A stretch of DNA of 64,000 bases from an uncultured Roseburia sp. (GTDB taxonomy: Bacteria > Bacillota > Clostridia > Lachnospirales > Lachnospiraceae): positions 58,634 to 122,633 of the forward strand of contig CANPGM010000004.1 in the NCBI GenBank assembly GCA_947573605.1, given 5' to 3'. The stretch's first letter is position 1; each line of letters opens with the position of its first letter. Positions 52,859-62,198 of the stretch are shown in pieces. The notes beneath the pieces are model-generated. The model was not told the DNA's origin and searched no databases. It saw only the letters and a list, made by a program, of their open reading frames with translations. A program made the translations under genes and the position numbers.

Positions 52859-54313
52859 TTAAGTATAATATAGTCTTTCGGAATATACAATCTTTATCCG
52901 GCTTTTCGCGGAATCCGCAAAACCTTCCACACAAAGCCCCCTGTCAAGGCATATGCCCAGATTCCTTACAAGTTCTTCCGTAATTTCCTCTCCCGGCACA
53001 ATCAAAGGAATACCGGGCGGAAACAGATACAGATATTCCGCGGCAATCCTTCCTGCAGCTTCTCGAAACGAAAGTTCTTCGGAAGGAAGCTTTAGCGCCT
53101 CATGTATCGAAAATTTCGCTGCAACAGCAGGATACATTTGTCGTATAAAGTCACCGTCGCATTGTTTCTCTATTTTATTATCCATATTTCTTTCGATTTT
53201 ATTGTCGATTTCATGTAAAGCGCGGCTTAATCTTGAAAAACCGGTTTCCTCATCAAAAATTGACGTCATTCCCAGCACATAGCCGTCGGAAACCATTTCC
53301 ATCTGAATTTTATAATCAGAGAGCAGTTTTCTGTGAAGCTCTTCCCCCGTCATCTTTGCTCGGTGCGTAAATATAACAAGTTTCGATTGATCCAGATCAT
53401 AAGCCGCGCGCCCGGATACGTCTTCCCGCCGCATTACATGAAGCCCCTTTAAATCAGCGGTATCCTGATAGAACTGTTCCAATTTTTTACGGAAAGACAA
53501 AAACAGCTCTGCTCCGTTATTCCGTAACTGACGAATACACGCATCCATTCCCGCCATGAAGAGATAAGAAGGCGAGCTTGTCTGAAAAATTCCGAGATAT
53601 CGTTTTACCTGTTCCTTTGAAATCAAATCGGAGCAAAGATGCAGCAGCGCCGTCTGTGTGAAAGAAGGCAGCGTTTTATGCAGGCTCATAATGACTGCGT
53701 CCGCTCCAAGCCTTACCGCATTCTCCGGAAAACCTCTGTCAAATCCAAAATGGGCCCCGTGCGCTTCGTCTACAATCAACGGAATTTTACGGGCGTGCAC
53801 CGCTTTTGCGATACCGGAAATATCCGACACAATCCCTTCGTAGGTTGGCGACGTCAAGATCACTGCATCCGCATCGGAATGCTTTCTTAGCGCCTCTTCT
53901 ACTTGTTTTACGCAAATCTGTCCCTGTATCCCCGATTCCGTAATTTCCGGATAGAGATATTCCGCCCGGATTTCATTTAAAAACAGCGCATGATAAACCG
54001 CTTTATGGCAATTGCGCGCGACCAGCGCTTTTCCGCCTTTCGGAATAGCAGCGCATATCGCGGCTAAAAGGCCGCAGGTACTTCCGTTTACCAGATAAAA
54101 ACAATCTTTCGATCCGTATAAAGCGGATGCCCTCTGCTGCGCCTCTAAAATCAGGCCTTTTGCATGATGCAGATTATCGAATCCGTCAATTTCTGTAATG
54201 TCAATTTCATAAGGATTCGGGAAAGACGTCGTCTTTCTTTTATGTCCCGGCATATGAAACGGATATATGCCGGAATTTCGATAGTTTTCTAACTCATCTA
54301 ATAAATAATTCAT
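52859..54313 (-). CDS. Orn/Lys/Arg decarboxylase family aminotransferase-fold enzyme (YaaO-like)
   Basis: PFHMPGHKRK; VDEAHGAHFGF; SLHKTLPSFTQTALLH. Confidence 0.92.
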   Translation of the reverse strand: MNYLLDELENYRNSGIYPFHMPGHKRKTTSFPNPYEIDITEIDGFDNLHHAKGLILEAQQRASALYGSKDCFYLVNGSTCGLLAAICAAIPKGGKALVARNCHKAVYHALFLNEIRAEYLYPEITESGIQGQICVKQVEEALRKHSDADAVILTSPTYEGIVSDISGIAKAVHARKIPLIVDEAHGAHFGFDRGFPENAVRLGADAVIMSLHKTLPSFTQTALLHLCSDLISKEQVKRYLGIFQTSSPSYLFMAGMDACIRQLRNNGAELFLSFRKKLEQFYQDTADLKGLHVMRREDVSGRAAYDLDQSKLVIFTHRAKMTGEELHRKLLSDYKIQMEMVSDGYVLGMTSIFDEETGFSRLSRALHEIDNKIERNMDNKIEKQCDGDFIRQMYPAVAAKFSIHEALKLPSEELSFREAAGRIAAEYLYLFPPGIPLIVPGEEITEELVRNLGICLDRGLCVEGFADSAKSRIKIVYSERLYYT

Positions 54314-54337
54314 ATATTCCTTATGTAAAGATACGGA

Positions 54338-55270
54338 CTAATCGAGATATCGTCCCAGCTCCGGCATCCAGTCTCCGAAAAAAATCTCGTCCCGCGCCGA
54401 CGCATTCCAAATCGGAAGGAAGAACCGGAAAACTTTTTTTGATAAGTCCTTCCACTCCGGGATATCTGCGTTTTGAAAAGCCCCTTCTTTTTTTAATCCT
54501 CTTGAAAACTTTTCCCAGCGTTTTTTCATATAGGAATATTCCTGATAGTCCGAAAGCATTTCTCCCCGTTCTATGGAACATTCAATTTTTCTGTTCCTGC
54601 AAATCCCGGTTACGGCTTCCTGTAAACGCCGCCCGTCTATCATTTCTTTTGAAAGAATCTGATATACCATATAATAAGACTTCATGTCCGGAATCAGTTC
54701 CATATACTGTACAATCTGTATAAGCTGTTCAACCAGAATCGCTTCCATCGGATAATGTCTGTACGTCACTTTCCGTCCGCCCATGAAAAGCGGCTCAAAT
54801 TCTATCTCTTCCGGCGCTATTCCTCCTACTTTCAGTACACGGACGCCGAGTTCGAGAGGAACCTTCATTTCCTCAAACTCCGCCGTCGCCTCCACAGAAA
54901 GCTCCTCTTTCGTACAGATATAGCAGTATTTCCATCGGATACCGCGAAACCCGTCCTTTATAAAAATCGAGGACAACATCCGCTCAATGACTTCCTCCGA
55001 TAATTCTCTCTCGGAAACCTGTTTTTTTATGCGGGATGTCTTTTCATCCGGAACATACACAAAATCAAGGCGAAAATACTGTTCTTCCCTGTCCCGGCCG
55101 ACAGGAACAGTCTGATTCGTCTTAAGCCAGAGATGTTCCGAAAAATCGGATTCCGCCACCTCACACAGAATCGTCTCTAATATGTAGCCTGCCAACAGAT
55201 TCGGAAACGGGATATCAAGTTCTTCGCTTTTTTTCTTTAAATCTGCCTTCGTTATTTTATTTTCTTTCAT
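54338..55270 (-). CDS. Divergent AbiEii/DUF1814-like nucleotidyltransferase
   Basis: Downstream of AbiEi-like gene; FRLDFVY and IEFEPLFMGGRKVTYRHYPMEAILVEQL. Confidence 0.5.
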   Translation of the reverse strand: MKENKITKADLKKKSEELDIPFPNLLAGYILETILCEVAESDFSEHLWLKTNQTVPVGRDREEQYFRLDFVYVPDEKTSRIKKQVSERELSEEVIERMLSSIFIKDGFRGIRWKYCYICTKEELSVEATAEFEEMKVPLELGVRVLKVGGIAPEEIEFEPLFMGGRKVTYRHYPMEAILVEQLIQIVQYMELIPDMKSYYMVYQILSKEMIDGRRLQEAVTGICRNRKIECSIERGEMLSDYQEYSYMKKRWEKFSRGLKKEGAFQNADIPEWKDLSKKVFRFFLPIWNASARDEIFFGDWMPELGRYLD

Positions 55271-55900
55271 TTAGAGCCAGACTCCTATGATACTCTGTAC
55301 TTTTTTAACCGCCTTCCGTTCCCTGGCATAGCGCATCAGCTTTGCAATATCTTTGTCAGGATCTTTGATATAAGACATCAATCCCTCTTTCAACACATCG
55401 CGGTCGATTTTATCCTCATATTTTAAACAATCGCAGATTAAGCGTTCCTTTTCAAAGACAGCCATCCGGCAGCCTCCGACTTTTGCTTCCGTTACTCCCA
55501 GTTTTAGAATCTCCGGCTCCGTATAAAGCGGCAGTACTTTCGGATAATCCATTTTAAACCGGGACTTCGAAGTATTTTTGTCTACGGACAGACGCCAGCC
55601 GTACGGCTTTTTTTCTATATAGCCATACGCATACAGACCGCTCTCTAAATTCAGCACGCAGTCGGGAAACAGCTTTGCAATCAGTTCCTCCTCAGCAAAA
55701 TCACTGATTCTTATAGTATAATAACCGTTCTTTAACCGAAGCAGATCGCCCTTCTCTACGAAGTCCAAAATCCGGCGGTAATCGATTCCAAGCTCATTCA
55801 ACTGGCTTTTTTTCGCAATACCGCCATTTTTTAATATAAACTCTTTGACCTGGTCAAGAATATGTTCTCTCTTTTCATTAATGACATATGAATCTGACAT
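55271..55900 (-). CDS. AbiEi-like antitoxin/transcriptional regulator
   Basis: N-terminal wHTH GGIAKKSQLNELGIDYRRILDFVEKGDLLRLKNGYYTI; VFEKERLICDCLKYEDKIDRDVLKEGLMSYI. Confidence 0.75.
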   Translation of the reverse strand: MSDSYVINEKREHILDQVKEFILKNGGIAKKSQLNELGIDYRRILDFVEKGDLLRLKNGYYTIRISDFAEEELIAKLFPDCVLNLESGLYAYGYIEKKPYGWRLSVDKNTSKSRFKMDYPKVLPLYTEPEILKLGVTEAKVGGCRMAVFEKERLICDCLKYEDKIDRDVLKEGLMSYIKDPDKDIAKLMRYARERKAVKKVQSIIGVWL

Positions 55901-56086
55901 TTTTCCGCTCCATGAATGATAATGTGGTATTTATTTATACTATAATCCTTTTTTTACAGAATGTCAATTTCAGCCGTATCTGTAAAATATGGTTGAATAA
56001 TTCTTTTTTCCGTCGTATAGTAAATTAAGACAATATATAAATGTCTTTTCTGTCATATTTAGGATCCTATAATCTCTGATTGAGAT

Positions 56087-56100
56087 GCCGCTTACGCGGC
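56087..56100 (+). promoter_or_regulatory. SD-adjacent hairpin
   Basis: GCCGC-TTAC-GCGGC-AGAATGAGAGGAAATATG. Confidence 0.6.
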
Positions 56101-56115
56101 AGAATGAGAGGAAAT

Positions 56116-56625
56116 ATGAATTATTCATCATCACACGCAAGAAAAAATCCCTCCAGAGAGACCTGCGAGGGAATTATCAAACGAATTTTAATGACGGAAG
56201 TTCTGGAAAACGGGAAAAACCGTCATTTTCGTTCCGCTTCTGATTTTATGAACTATTTTCAATCTCTGTACCCTGCCTCAGACGCATTGACAAAGCAGGT
56301 GCAGCGAGCCATTAAAGCGCTGGATATGCCCAAAGACGAATACGGATATTTTATCCCGAATAAAACGACGGAACAGTTAAATCATGAAACAGAATTGAAA
56401 CAGCTTTTTCAAAAGGCAAACATTTCGGTGATACCGATGGAAGGTCTGGAACCGCTTTTTCTCTCCGCGGACAAAGAACTGCGTTCTTATCTGATTCATG
56501 TGCTCGAACATTCGCCTCTTTTTGAAGGAAAATTCGTCACGGCCCTGGAAACAAACAACGGAATTATTGTATATACATTAAATCCAAATCAATTAAAAAT
56601 TCTGATAGAAAGTCTTATTGTATAG
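56116..56625 (+). CDS. Divergent ArgR-like regulator (tentative)
   Basis: N-terminal HTH ALTKQVQRAIKALDMPKDEYGYFIP plus small C-terminal alpha/beta domain; real start ATG 56116, not TTG 56080. Confidence 0.45.
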   Translation: MNYSSSHARKNPSRETCEGIIKRILMTEVLENGKNRHFRSASDFMNYFQSLYPASDALTKQVQRAIKALDMPKDEYGYFIPNKTTEQLNHETELKQLFQKANISVIPMEGLEPLFLSADKELRSYLIHVLEHSPLFEGKFVTALETNNGIIVYTLNPNQLKILIESLIV

Positions 56626-56659
56626 TTATTCAATACAATTTTAACAGGGTCTTTTTTAA

Positions 56660-56700
56660 CAAAAAACGACAGCGAAAATTATCATTTCCTGTCGTTTTTT
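56660..56700. terminator. Bidirectional terminator
   Basis: AAAAAACGACAG..CTGTCGTTTTTT. Confidence 0.75.
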
Positions 56701-56705
56701 GTATC

Positions 56706-58112
56706 TTATCTTCTTCTTCGACGTCTTGTCCTGCGTTTTTTGACTTCCCGGAACTTTTGCTTTCTGTTTTTCCTTACCATTCTGTTATGACGAAAAATAT
56801 ACATATTGTCATAGATATATTTCAACAGAAATAAAAGCCCTGTCAATATCAGCGCTCCGACCATAATCAGCACAATCATAAGCGGATTCACTCTGCCGGC
56901 CGGTTTCTTTTCCTCTTCTTTTTTTGATTCCTCCGTTTCGGATTCCTTCTGATTATCAAAATCAAATGTCTCGATCTCCGCTCCGGTGGCAATAATATCG
57001 GCGCTTCCCACCGTCCGTCCGGCATACGTATAAGAAATGGTTCCCACTGTTTCCGAAACCTCGTCATTGTATTCAATTACGGATTGCGCTTCCGTAAATG
57101 CAGCCGTTTTCGGCAATACAATATTAGCTGCCGGGTCCATTTCGACAAAAGGGCTGTTGCCGTTTAAACTTCCTCTGTTTGCACGGTCGACGTCGGAATA
57201 GGCCGTCTCGTTTTCCGAAATATTAAAAAGCTGGAAATTGTCAAAACAGTAATTAAAAAGATTGGTACTGTCAACCCATTGGCTCTCGTTATCGGTATTC
57301 ATAACGACGCTGATTAAGGTCATTCCGTCCTTTTCCGCATATTCTACAAGTGTTGCATTCGCATTCGACGTATACCCGGTTTTTCCTCCGGTACAGTATT
57401 CGTAAACATACTTTGCCGACATATACGGATGCAGCATTTTGTTATGATTATTCAGAAGCGTTTCTTCCTCATGCTTATTGGTCGGCGGAATTACATAAGA
57501 CTTTGTTCCGGTTATAATGCGAAACGTCTCATTTTGGTATGCTTCTTTGGCAATCAGCGCCATATCGTAACAGGTGGTATAATGGTTATCGTCATGCAGA
57601 CCGTTCGGATTTACAAAATGCGTATTCGCACATCCCAGTTCTGCCGCTCTTTGGTTCATTCTGTCACAGAAGCCTTCGACATTTCCCTCCCCTGCAATAT
57701 GCTCGGCAACCGCATAGGCACATTCGTTTGCCGACTCTAACATTACCGCATACAGACACTGTTCCATCGTCATTTCTTCTTCCAGGTCTCTTGCAATATG
57801 CGAAGTGCCTCCTTCATTTTTAAACACCGCGTCAGCGGAGAATATAACCGTTTCGTCCAGACTGCTGTTCTCAAGCGCAATCAGCGACGTCATAATCTTT
57901 GTAATACTTGCCGGATAATGAACCTCCCTGCTGTTTTTTTCATATAAAATGGCTCCGGTAGAGGCCTCAATCACAATTGCCGACGGCGATGCAACCGCCG
58001 GCTCTTCGGGCCAGTAATCCACAGCCTTAACTCGTTCCGTATGAAGGGATAACAGGCACAGAACCGAGAAAAAAGCGCAGAACGCCTTCTTTCGTATTTT
58101 TTTTCTTATCAT
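56706..58112 (-). CDS. D-alanyl-D-alanine carboxypeptidase (DacF-like)
   Basis: YPASITKIMTSLIAL (SxxK), ESANECAYAVAE (SxN), CTGGKTGYT (KTG). Confidence 0.93.
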   Translation of the reverse strand: MIRKKIRKKAFCAFFSVLCLLSLHTERVKAVDYWPEEPAVASPSAIVIEASTGAILYEKNSREVHYPASITKIMTSLIALENSSLDETVIFSADAVFKNEGGTSHIARDLEEEMTMEQCLYAVMLESANECAYAVAEHIAGEGNVEGFCDRMNQRAAELGCANTHFVNPNGLHDDNHYTTCYDMALIAKEAYQNETFRIITGTKSYVIPPTNKHEEETLLNNHNKMLHPYMSAKYVYEYCTGGKTGYTSNANATLVEYAEKDGMTLISVVMNTDNESQWVDSTNLFNYCFDNFQLFNISENETAYSDVDRANRGSLNGNSPFVEMDPAANIVLPKTAAFTEAQSVIEYNDEVSETVGTISYTYAGRTVGSADIIATGAEIETFDFDNQKESETEESKKEEEKKPAGRVNPLMIVLIMVGALILTGLLFLLKYIYDNMYIFRHNRMVRKNRKQKFREVKKRRTRRRRRR

Positions 58113-58375
58113 TCCAATAATCTTGCCCTTTCCGTAACCTGCCGGTAAAAAAACCGCAGGCACAAATAACCACGCATTTCTGTCAGAATATGGTATAGTA
58201 TCAGTATAAAGGCTGAAAAAAATACATGCAACCTCTTTATAAAAAATTAAAAAGTCATAGGAAACAATCGAATTGTCCCATCTTTTTTCTAATACATCTT
58301 TTCTTTTTCTTTTTTTTCGTATAGAATAAATCTGCTGGAGAGAACGTTTACACCGATTTCAGAAAGGTTTTTATC

Positions 58376-59014
58376 ATGAGATTACGAAATATACCGGGTG
58401 CGGATAAGGCAATCGAAGAAAGCGAATATTGTTTCAATAACCCTGAAACTTTAAAAGGAAGATGGAAGGAGCAATTTCCCGCCGTCCGACCGCTTTATAT
58501 TGAAATCGGAATGGGGAAAGGTCGTTTCATTATGGAAATGGCAGCGCGCAATCCGGATATTAATTTTCTCGGAATTGAACGCTATTCAAGTGTATTGCTG
58601 CGCGCACTTCAGAAAATGGAACAGACTCCTTTGCCAAACCTAAAGTTTATCTGCATGGACGCCGCAGAACTGGAAGAGGTATTTGCTCCCGGAGAAGTTT
58701 CCCGGATTTACCTTAACTTCTCGGACCCCTGGCCGAAGGACCGCCACGCAAAGCGAAGGCTGACCTCGCGGCAGTTTTTCTTCAGATATCACAATATTCT
58801 TGCAAAAGACGGACGGCTGGAATTCAAGACGGACAACCAGGATTTATTTTCCTTTTCCCTTGAAGAAATACCGTTAGCGGGCTGGCGGCTGGATGCTTTT
58901 ACCAGAGATTTACACCGCGACCCTGTTTTAAACGAGGGAAATATCATGACAGAATACGAAGAAAAGTTTTCGTCTCTTGGCAATCCGATTTGCAAATTAA
59001 TCGCATCACGGTAA
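58376..59014 (+). CDS. trmB: tRNA (guanine-N7-)-methyltransferase
   Basis: IEIGMGKGRFIMEMA; LNFSDPWPKDRHAKRRLT. Confidence 0.96.
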   Translation: MRLRNIPGADKAIEESEYCFNNPETLKGRWKEQFPAVRPLYIEIGMGKGRFIMEMAARNPDINFLGIERYSSVLLRALQKMEQTPLPNLKFICMDAAELEEVFAPGEVSRIYLNFSDPWPKDRHAKRRLTSRQFFFRYHNILAKDGRLEFKTDNQDLFSFSLEEIPLAGWRLDAFTRDLHRDPVLNEGNIMTEYEEKFSSLGNPICKLIASR

Positions 59015-59019
59015 CAAAC

Positions 59020-59033
59020 GCCGATAAAACGGC
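59020..59033 (+). promoter_or_regulatory. SD-adjacent hairpin
   Basis: GCCG-ATAAAA-CGGC-AGAATGGAGGTCACTATG. Confidence 0.55.
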
Positions 59034-59048
59034 AGAATGGAGGTCACT

Positions 59049-59873
59049 ATGAAAATTTATACCTGTTTTCCGGGAGGGAAAGCAAAAGCGCTGACAATGA
59101 GCTATGACGACGGTAAGCTTGAAGACATCCGTCTGTTGGAAATTTTCAACAAATACGGCATCAGGGGAACGTTTAATCTAAACTATGGCCTGATGTGTCA
59201 GGATCAGACCGGACTTCCTCATCCGCGTATTCCAAAAGAGCGTATCGCAGAGCTTTACCAGGGTCATGAAGTTGCCACTCACGCTTACACACATCCGACG
59301 ATTGCCCGCTGCCCGCTGATTAGTATGGCGGACGAAATTTTAGAAGACCGGAAGGGGCTTGAAAAACTGACGGGCAATCTAGTACGCGGTCATGCCTATC
59401 CGAACGGTTCTTACAGTGAAGAAGTCAAACAGCTTTTTTACAAACTGGGTATTGCCTACGGAAGAGTGATTGAATGTATCCCTGATTATTCTCTTCCATC
59501 CGACCCGATGGAGTGGCATCCGACCTGCCATCATAAAGATCCGAAACTCATGGAAATGGCAAAATATTTTGCGGAATTTAAGAAAAAGCAATACCTGAAA
59601 TTAATGTATGTCTGGGGACACAGCTATGAATTTGCCGACAACGACAACTGGAATGTGATCGAAGAATTCTGCGCTTATATGGGAGGCAGAGACGATATCT
59701 GGTATGCGACTAATATAGAGATTATCGATTACATGAATGCCGCTAAAAATCTGATGTTTTCCGGAGACTGCGAAAGCGTTTATAATCCGAATGCACAAAG
59801 CGTCTGGCTGGAGCTGAATGATGAAAAAATCGTAGAAATTAAGAGCGGTGAATACGTAGATTTGAATTACTGA
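59049..59873 (+). CDS. Polysaccharide deacetylase-family protein
   Basis: KALTMSYDDGKLEDIRLLEIFNKYGIRGTFNLN; HEVATHAYTHP. Confidence 0.88.
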   Translation: MKIYTCFPGGKAKALTMSYDDGKLEDIRLLEIFNKYGIRGTFNLNYGLMCQDQTGLPHPRIPKERIAELYQGHEVATHAYTHPTIARCPLISMADEILEDRKGLEKLTGNLVRGHAYPNGSYSEEVKQLFYKLGIAYGRVIECIPDYSLPSDPMEWHPTCHHKDPKLMEMAKYFAEFKKKQYLKLMYVWGHSYEFADNDNWNVIEEFCAYMGGRDDIWYATNIEIIDYMNAAKNLMFSGDCESVYNPNAQSVWLELNDEKIVEIKSGEYVDLNY

Positions 59874-59963
59874 TTTTTGAAATAACCAAAAATTAAGCAC
59901 TAACAACGAGCCCTTTGCTTCGTCATTAATGCTTATCAACTGGTAAAAATTTTTTTAAAGTTA

Positions 59964-60036
59964 TGCGCCACCAGGGGTTCGAACCCTGGACACCCTGATT
60001 AAGAGTCAGGTGCTCTGCCAGCTGAGCTAGTGGCGC
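59964..60036 (-). tRNA. tRNA-Lys (CTT)
   Basis: GCGCCACTAGCTCAGCTGGCAGAGCACCTGACTCTTAATCAGGGTGTCCAGGGTTCGAACCCCTGGTGGCGCA. Confidence 0.95.
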
Positions 60037-60132
60037 ATACATCTTTAACACGAAAAATATTATATAACAGTTTTTTTAGAAATGCAAGCCTTTTTTAAGA
60101 TAAATTTTAAAAAATATTCATATCTGTTTTTT

Positions 60133-60504
60133 TTACTGAAGCAGACTTAATACGCCGTTCGACTTCCGGTTTGCCTGCGCCAAAACTGCCTGTGCAGACT
60201 GAACCAAAATGTTGTTTTTATGGTATGCAACCAGTTCAAAGCCCATATCCGCATCACGAAAAACCGATTCGCTCGCCAAAAGATTCTCACCGGTATTCTC
60301 ATTGTTTGCAACGGAATGTTCCAGCCGGTTCTGCAGCGCGCCATAGGTAGTTCTTGCCGCATTAAAAAAATCGACTGCTGCGTCAAGCCGACGCAGCGCC
60401 TTATCGGCATATTTGGGTTTTGTAATCGTTACCGAATTAATACCGAGCGCCGCCGGAAACGGTCGCCGCTTTACTGGACGAGCTGCCATATCGCACATTG
60501 TCAT
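60133..60504 (-). pseudogene. Orphan flagellin C-terminal (D1/D0) fragment
   Basis: LRRLDAAVDFFNAARTTYGALQNRLEHSVANNENTGENLLASESVFRDADMGFELVAYHKNNILVQSAQAVLAQANRKSNGVLSLLQ; no N-terminal flagellin domain upstream. Confidence 0.75.
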
Positions 60505-60616
60505 AAAAAACCGATGTATACACTTTTTCCGGATCCGACATTTGTATCATTTAATGACTGAACCGTTATGTGTGTTTCGAAAATTTTATCTCTGTCTCTT
60601 GCGCGACAGTAATAAA

Positions 60617-60661
60617 TAAAACAGCTTATTAACTATTTTTATAAATTTATAAGCTGTTTCT
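60617..60661. terminator. AT-rich hairpin terminator
   Basis: AAACAGCTTATTA..TTATAAGCTGTTTCTTTT. Confidence 0.5.
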
Positions 60662-60875
60662 TTTCTCTTCCGTATAATTTTAGCGCAAATTGTCAAATAT
60701 ATTTATATCTATTATATATAACAAATTCATTTTACACAAGCAGTTTAATCAATTTAAATTCATTCTTTCTATTTTTTATAAAATACCTTATAATAAGGAA
60801 AGAATCAGAATATGAAAGACAACGGTTCTATTGGCAGCTTTATTTTTCTGCAGATAGAAAGAAAGGACAGTTATT

Positions 60876-62108
60876 ATGCATGTGGAAGAAAGATTCCTGA
60901 AATATGTCTCTTACTGGACGACTTCGGACGAAAATAATACGCAAATTCCCTCCTCTGACCGTCAATTTAACCTTGCAAAGCTTTTGGCAAAAGAACTGAA
61001 AGACCTGGGACTGTCAAAAGTTACGTTGACAGATCATTGTTACGTCTATGGTCTTTTGCCTTCTACACCGGGCTATGAAAGAAAAAAAGCGCTCGGACTG
61101 ATTGCACATATGGATACTGCGCCGGATTTTTCCGGCAAAGAAGTAAAGCCGCAGATCATAGAAAATTATGACGGAAACGATGTTCTTTTAAGAGGAACCG
61201 GCGCTTATTTGAAAGTATCCGATTTTCCCGACCTGAAAAAATTAAAAGGAAAAACGCTGATTACCACGGACGGTACAACATTGCTTGGCGCCGACGATAA
61301 ATCCGGAATCGCCGAAATTATGACCGCGGTAGAAGAAATCATCTCTTCCAAAATTCCTCACGGCGATATCTGGATCGGCTTTACGCCGGACGAGGAAGTC
61401 GGACACGGAGCCGACTTATTTGATCTTACCTATTTCAAGGCTGATTTTGCTTACACCCTGGACGGAGATTACGAAGGAGAGGTCGCCTTTGAAAACTTTA
61501 ACGCTGCGGAAGCGATTTTTCAAATCAAAGGCGTTAATGTCCATCCCGGAGAAGCGAAAAATATTATGGTAAATGCGGGTATGCTTGCCTGCGAAATTCA
61601 GTCCATGCTTCCGGAGGCAGAAACTCCGGCGCATACGGAAGGCAAAGAAGGTTTCTTTCATTTAACTTCCATAAACGGAGATGTATCTCACGCAAAGCTT
61701 CATTATATTGTACGGGATCACGATAAAAATATATTTGAAACAAGACTGAATAAGCTTAGAATGATCGAAATCGAAATGAATCAGAAATACGGGGGAGGCA
61801 CCGTAAATCTAAAAGTCAATTCTTCTTATTCAAATATGCTTGAAGTAATTGAACATTCCCCCTTTACAGTAGATATTGCTAAAAAAGCAATTGCTTCCAC
61901 GGGACTAAAACCGATTTCCCGCCCTGTCCGAGGCGGTACAGATGGCGCGCGTTTGAGTTTTATGGGACTGCCCTGTCCCAATCTTGGTACGGGCGGTTAC
62001 GGATTTCATGGTCCTTTTGAACATATCACCGTAGAAGGCATGGAAACCTCCGTAAGAATTATAAAAGAAATTGCGCGGCTTACCGCAGAACTTCCTGAAG
62101 AAAAATAG
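60876..62108 (+). CDS. pepT: Peptidase T
   Basis: LIAHMDTAPDFSG; TTDGTTLLGADDKSGIAEIM; DGDYEGEVAFENFNAAEA; RGGTDGARLSFMGLPCPNLGTGGYGFHGPFE. Confidence 0.96.
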   Translation: MHVEERFLKYVSYWTTSDENNTQIPSSDRQFNLAKLLAKELKDLGLSKVTLTDHCYVYGLLPSTPGYERKKALGLIAHMDTAPDFSGKEVKPQIIENYDGNDVLLRGTGAYLKVSDFPDLKKLKGKTLITTDGTTLLGADDKSGIAEIMTAVEEIISSKIPHGDIWIGFTPDEEVGHGADLFDLTYFKADFAYTLDGDYEGEVAFENFNAAEAIFQIKGVNVHPGEAKNIMVNAGMLACEIQSMLPEAETPAHTEGKEGFFHLTSINGDVSHAKLHYIVRDHDKNIFETRLNKLRMIEIEMNQKYGGGTVNLKVNSSYSNMLEVIEHSPFTVDIAKKAIASTGLKPISRPVRGGTDGARLSFMGLPCPNLGTGGYGFHGPFEHITVEGMETSVRIIKEIARLTAELPEEK

Positions 62109-62120
62109 CAATATAAAAAA

Positions 62121-62167
62121 GCGCATTTTGATTCTTAAATAGCTAAGAATCAAAATGCGTTTTTATT
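62121..62167. terminator. Bidirectional terminator
   Basis: AAGCGCATTTTGATTCTTA..TAAGAATCAAAATGCGTTTTT. Confidence 0.8.
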
Positions 62168-62198
62168 TTTTTATGTAACGTATTTGAATATGGGAGCT

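Noticed and set aside
56080-56115. TTG start for the ArgR-like ORF
   Set aside because: Start lies within the hairpin; GAGAGG SD is correctly placed for ATG at 56116
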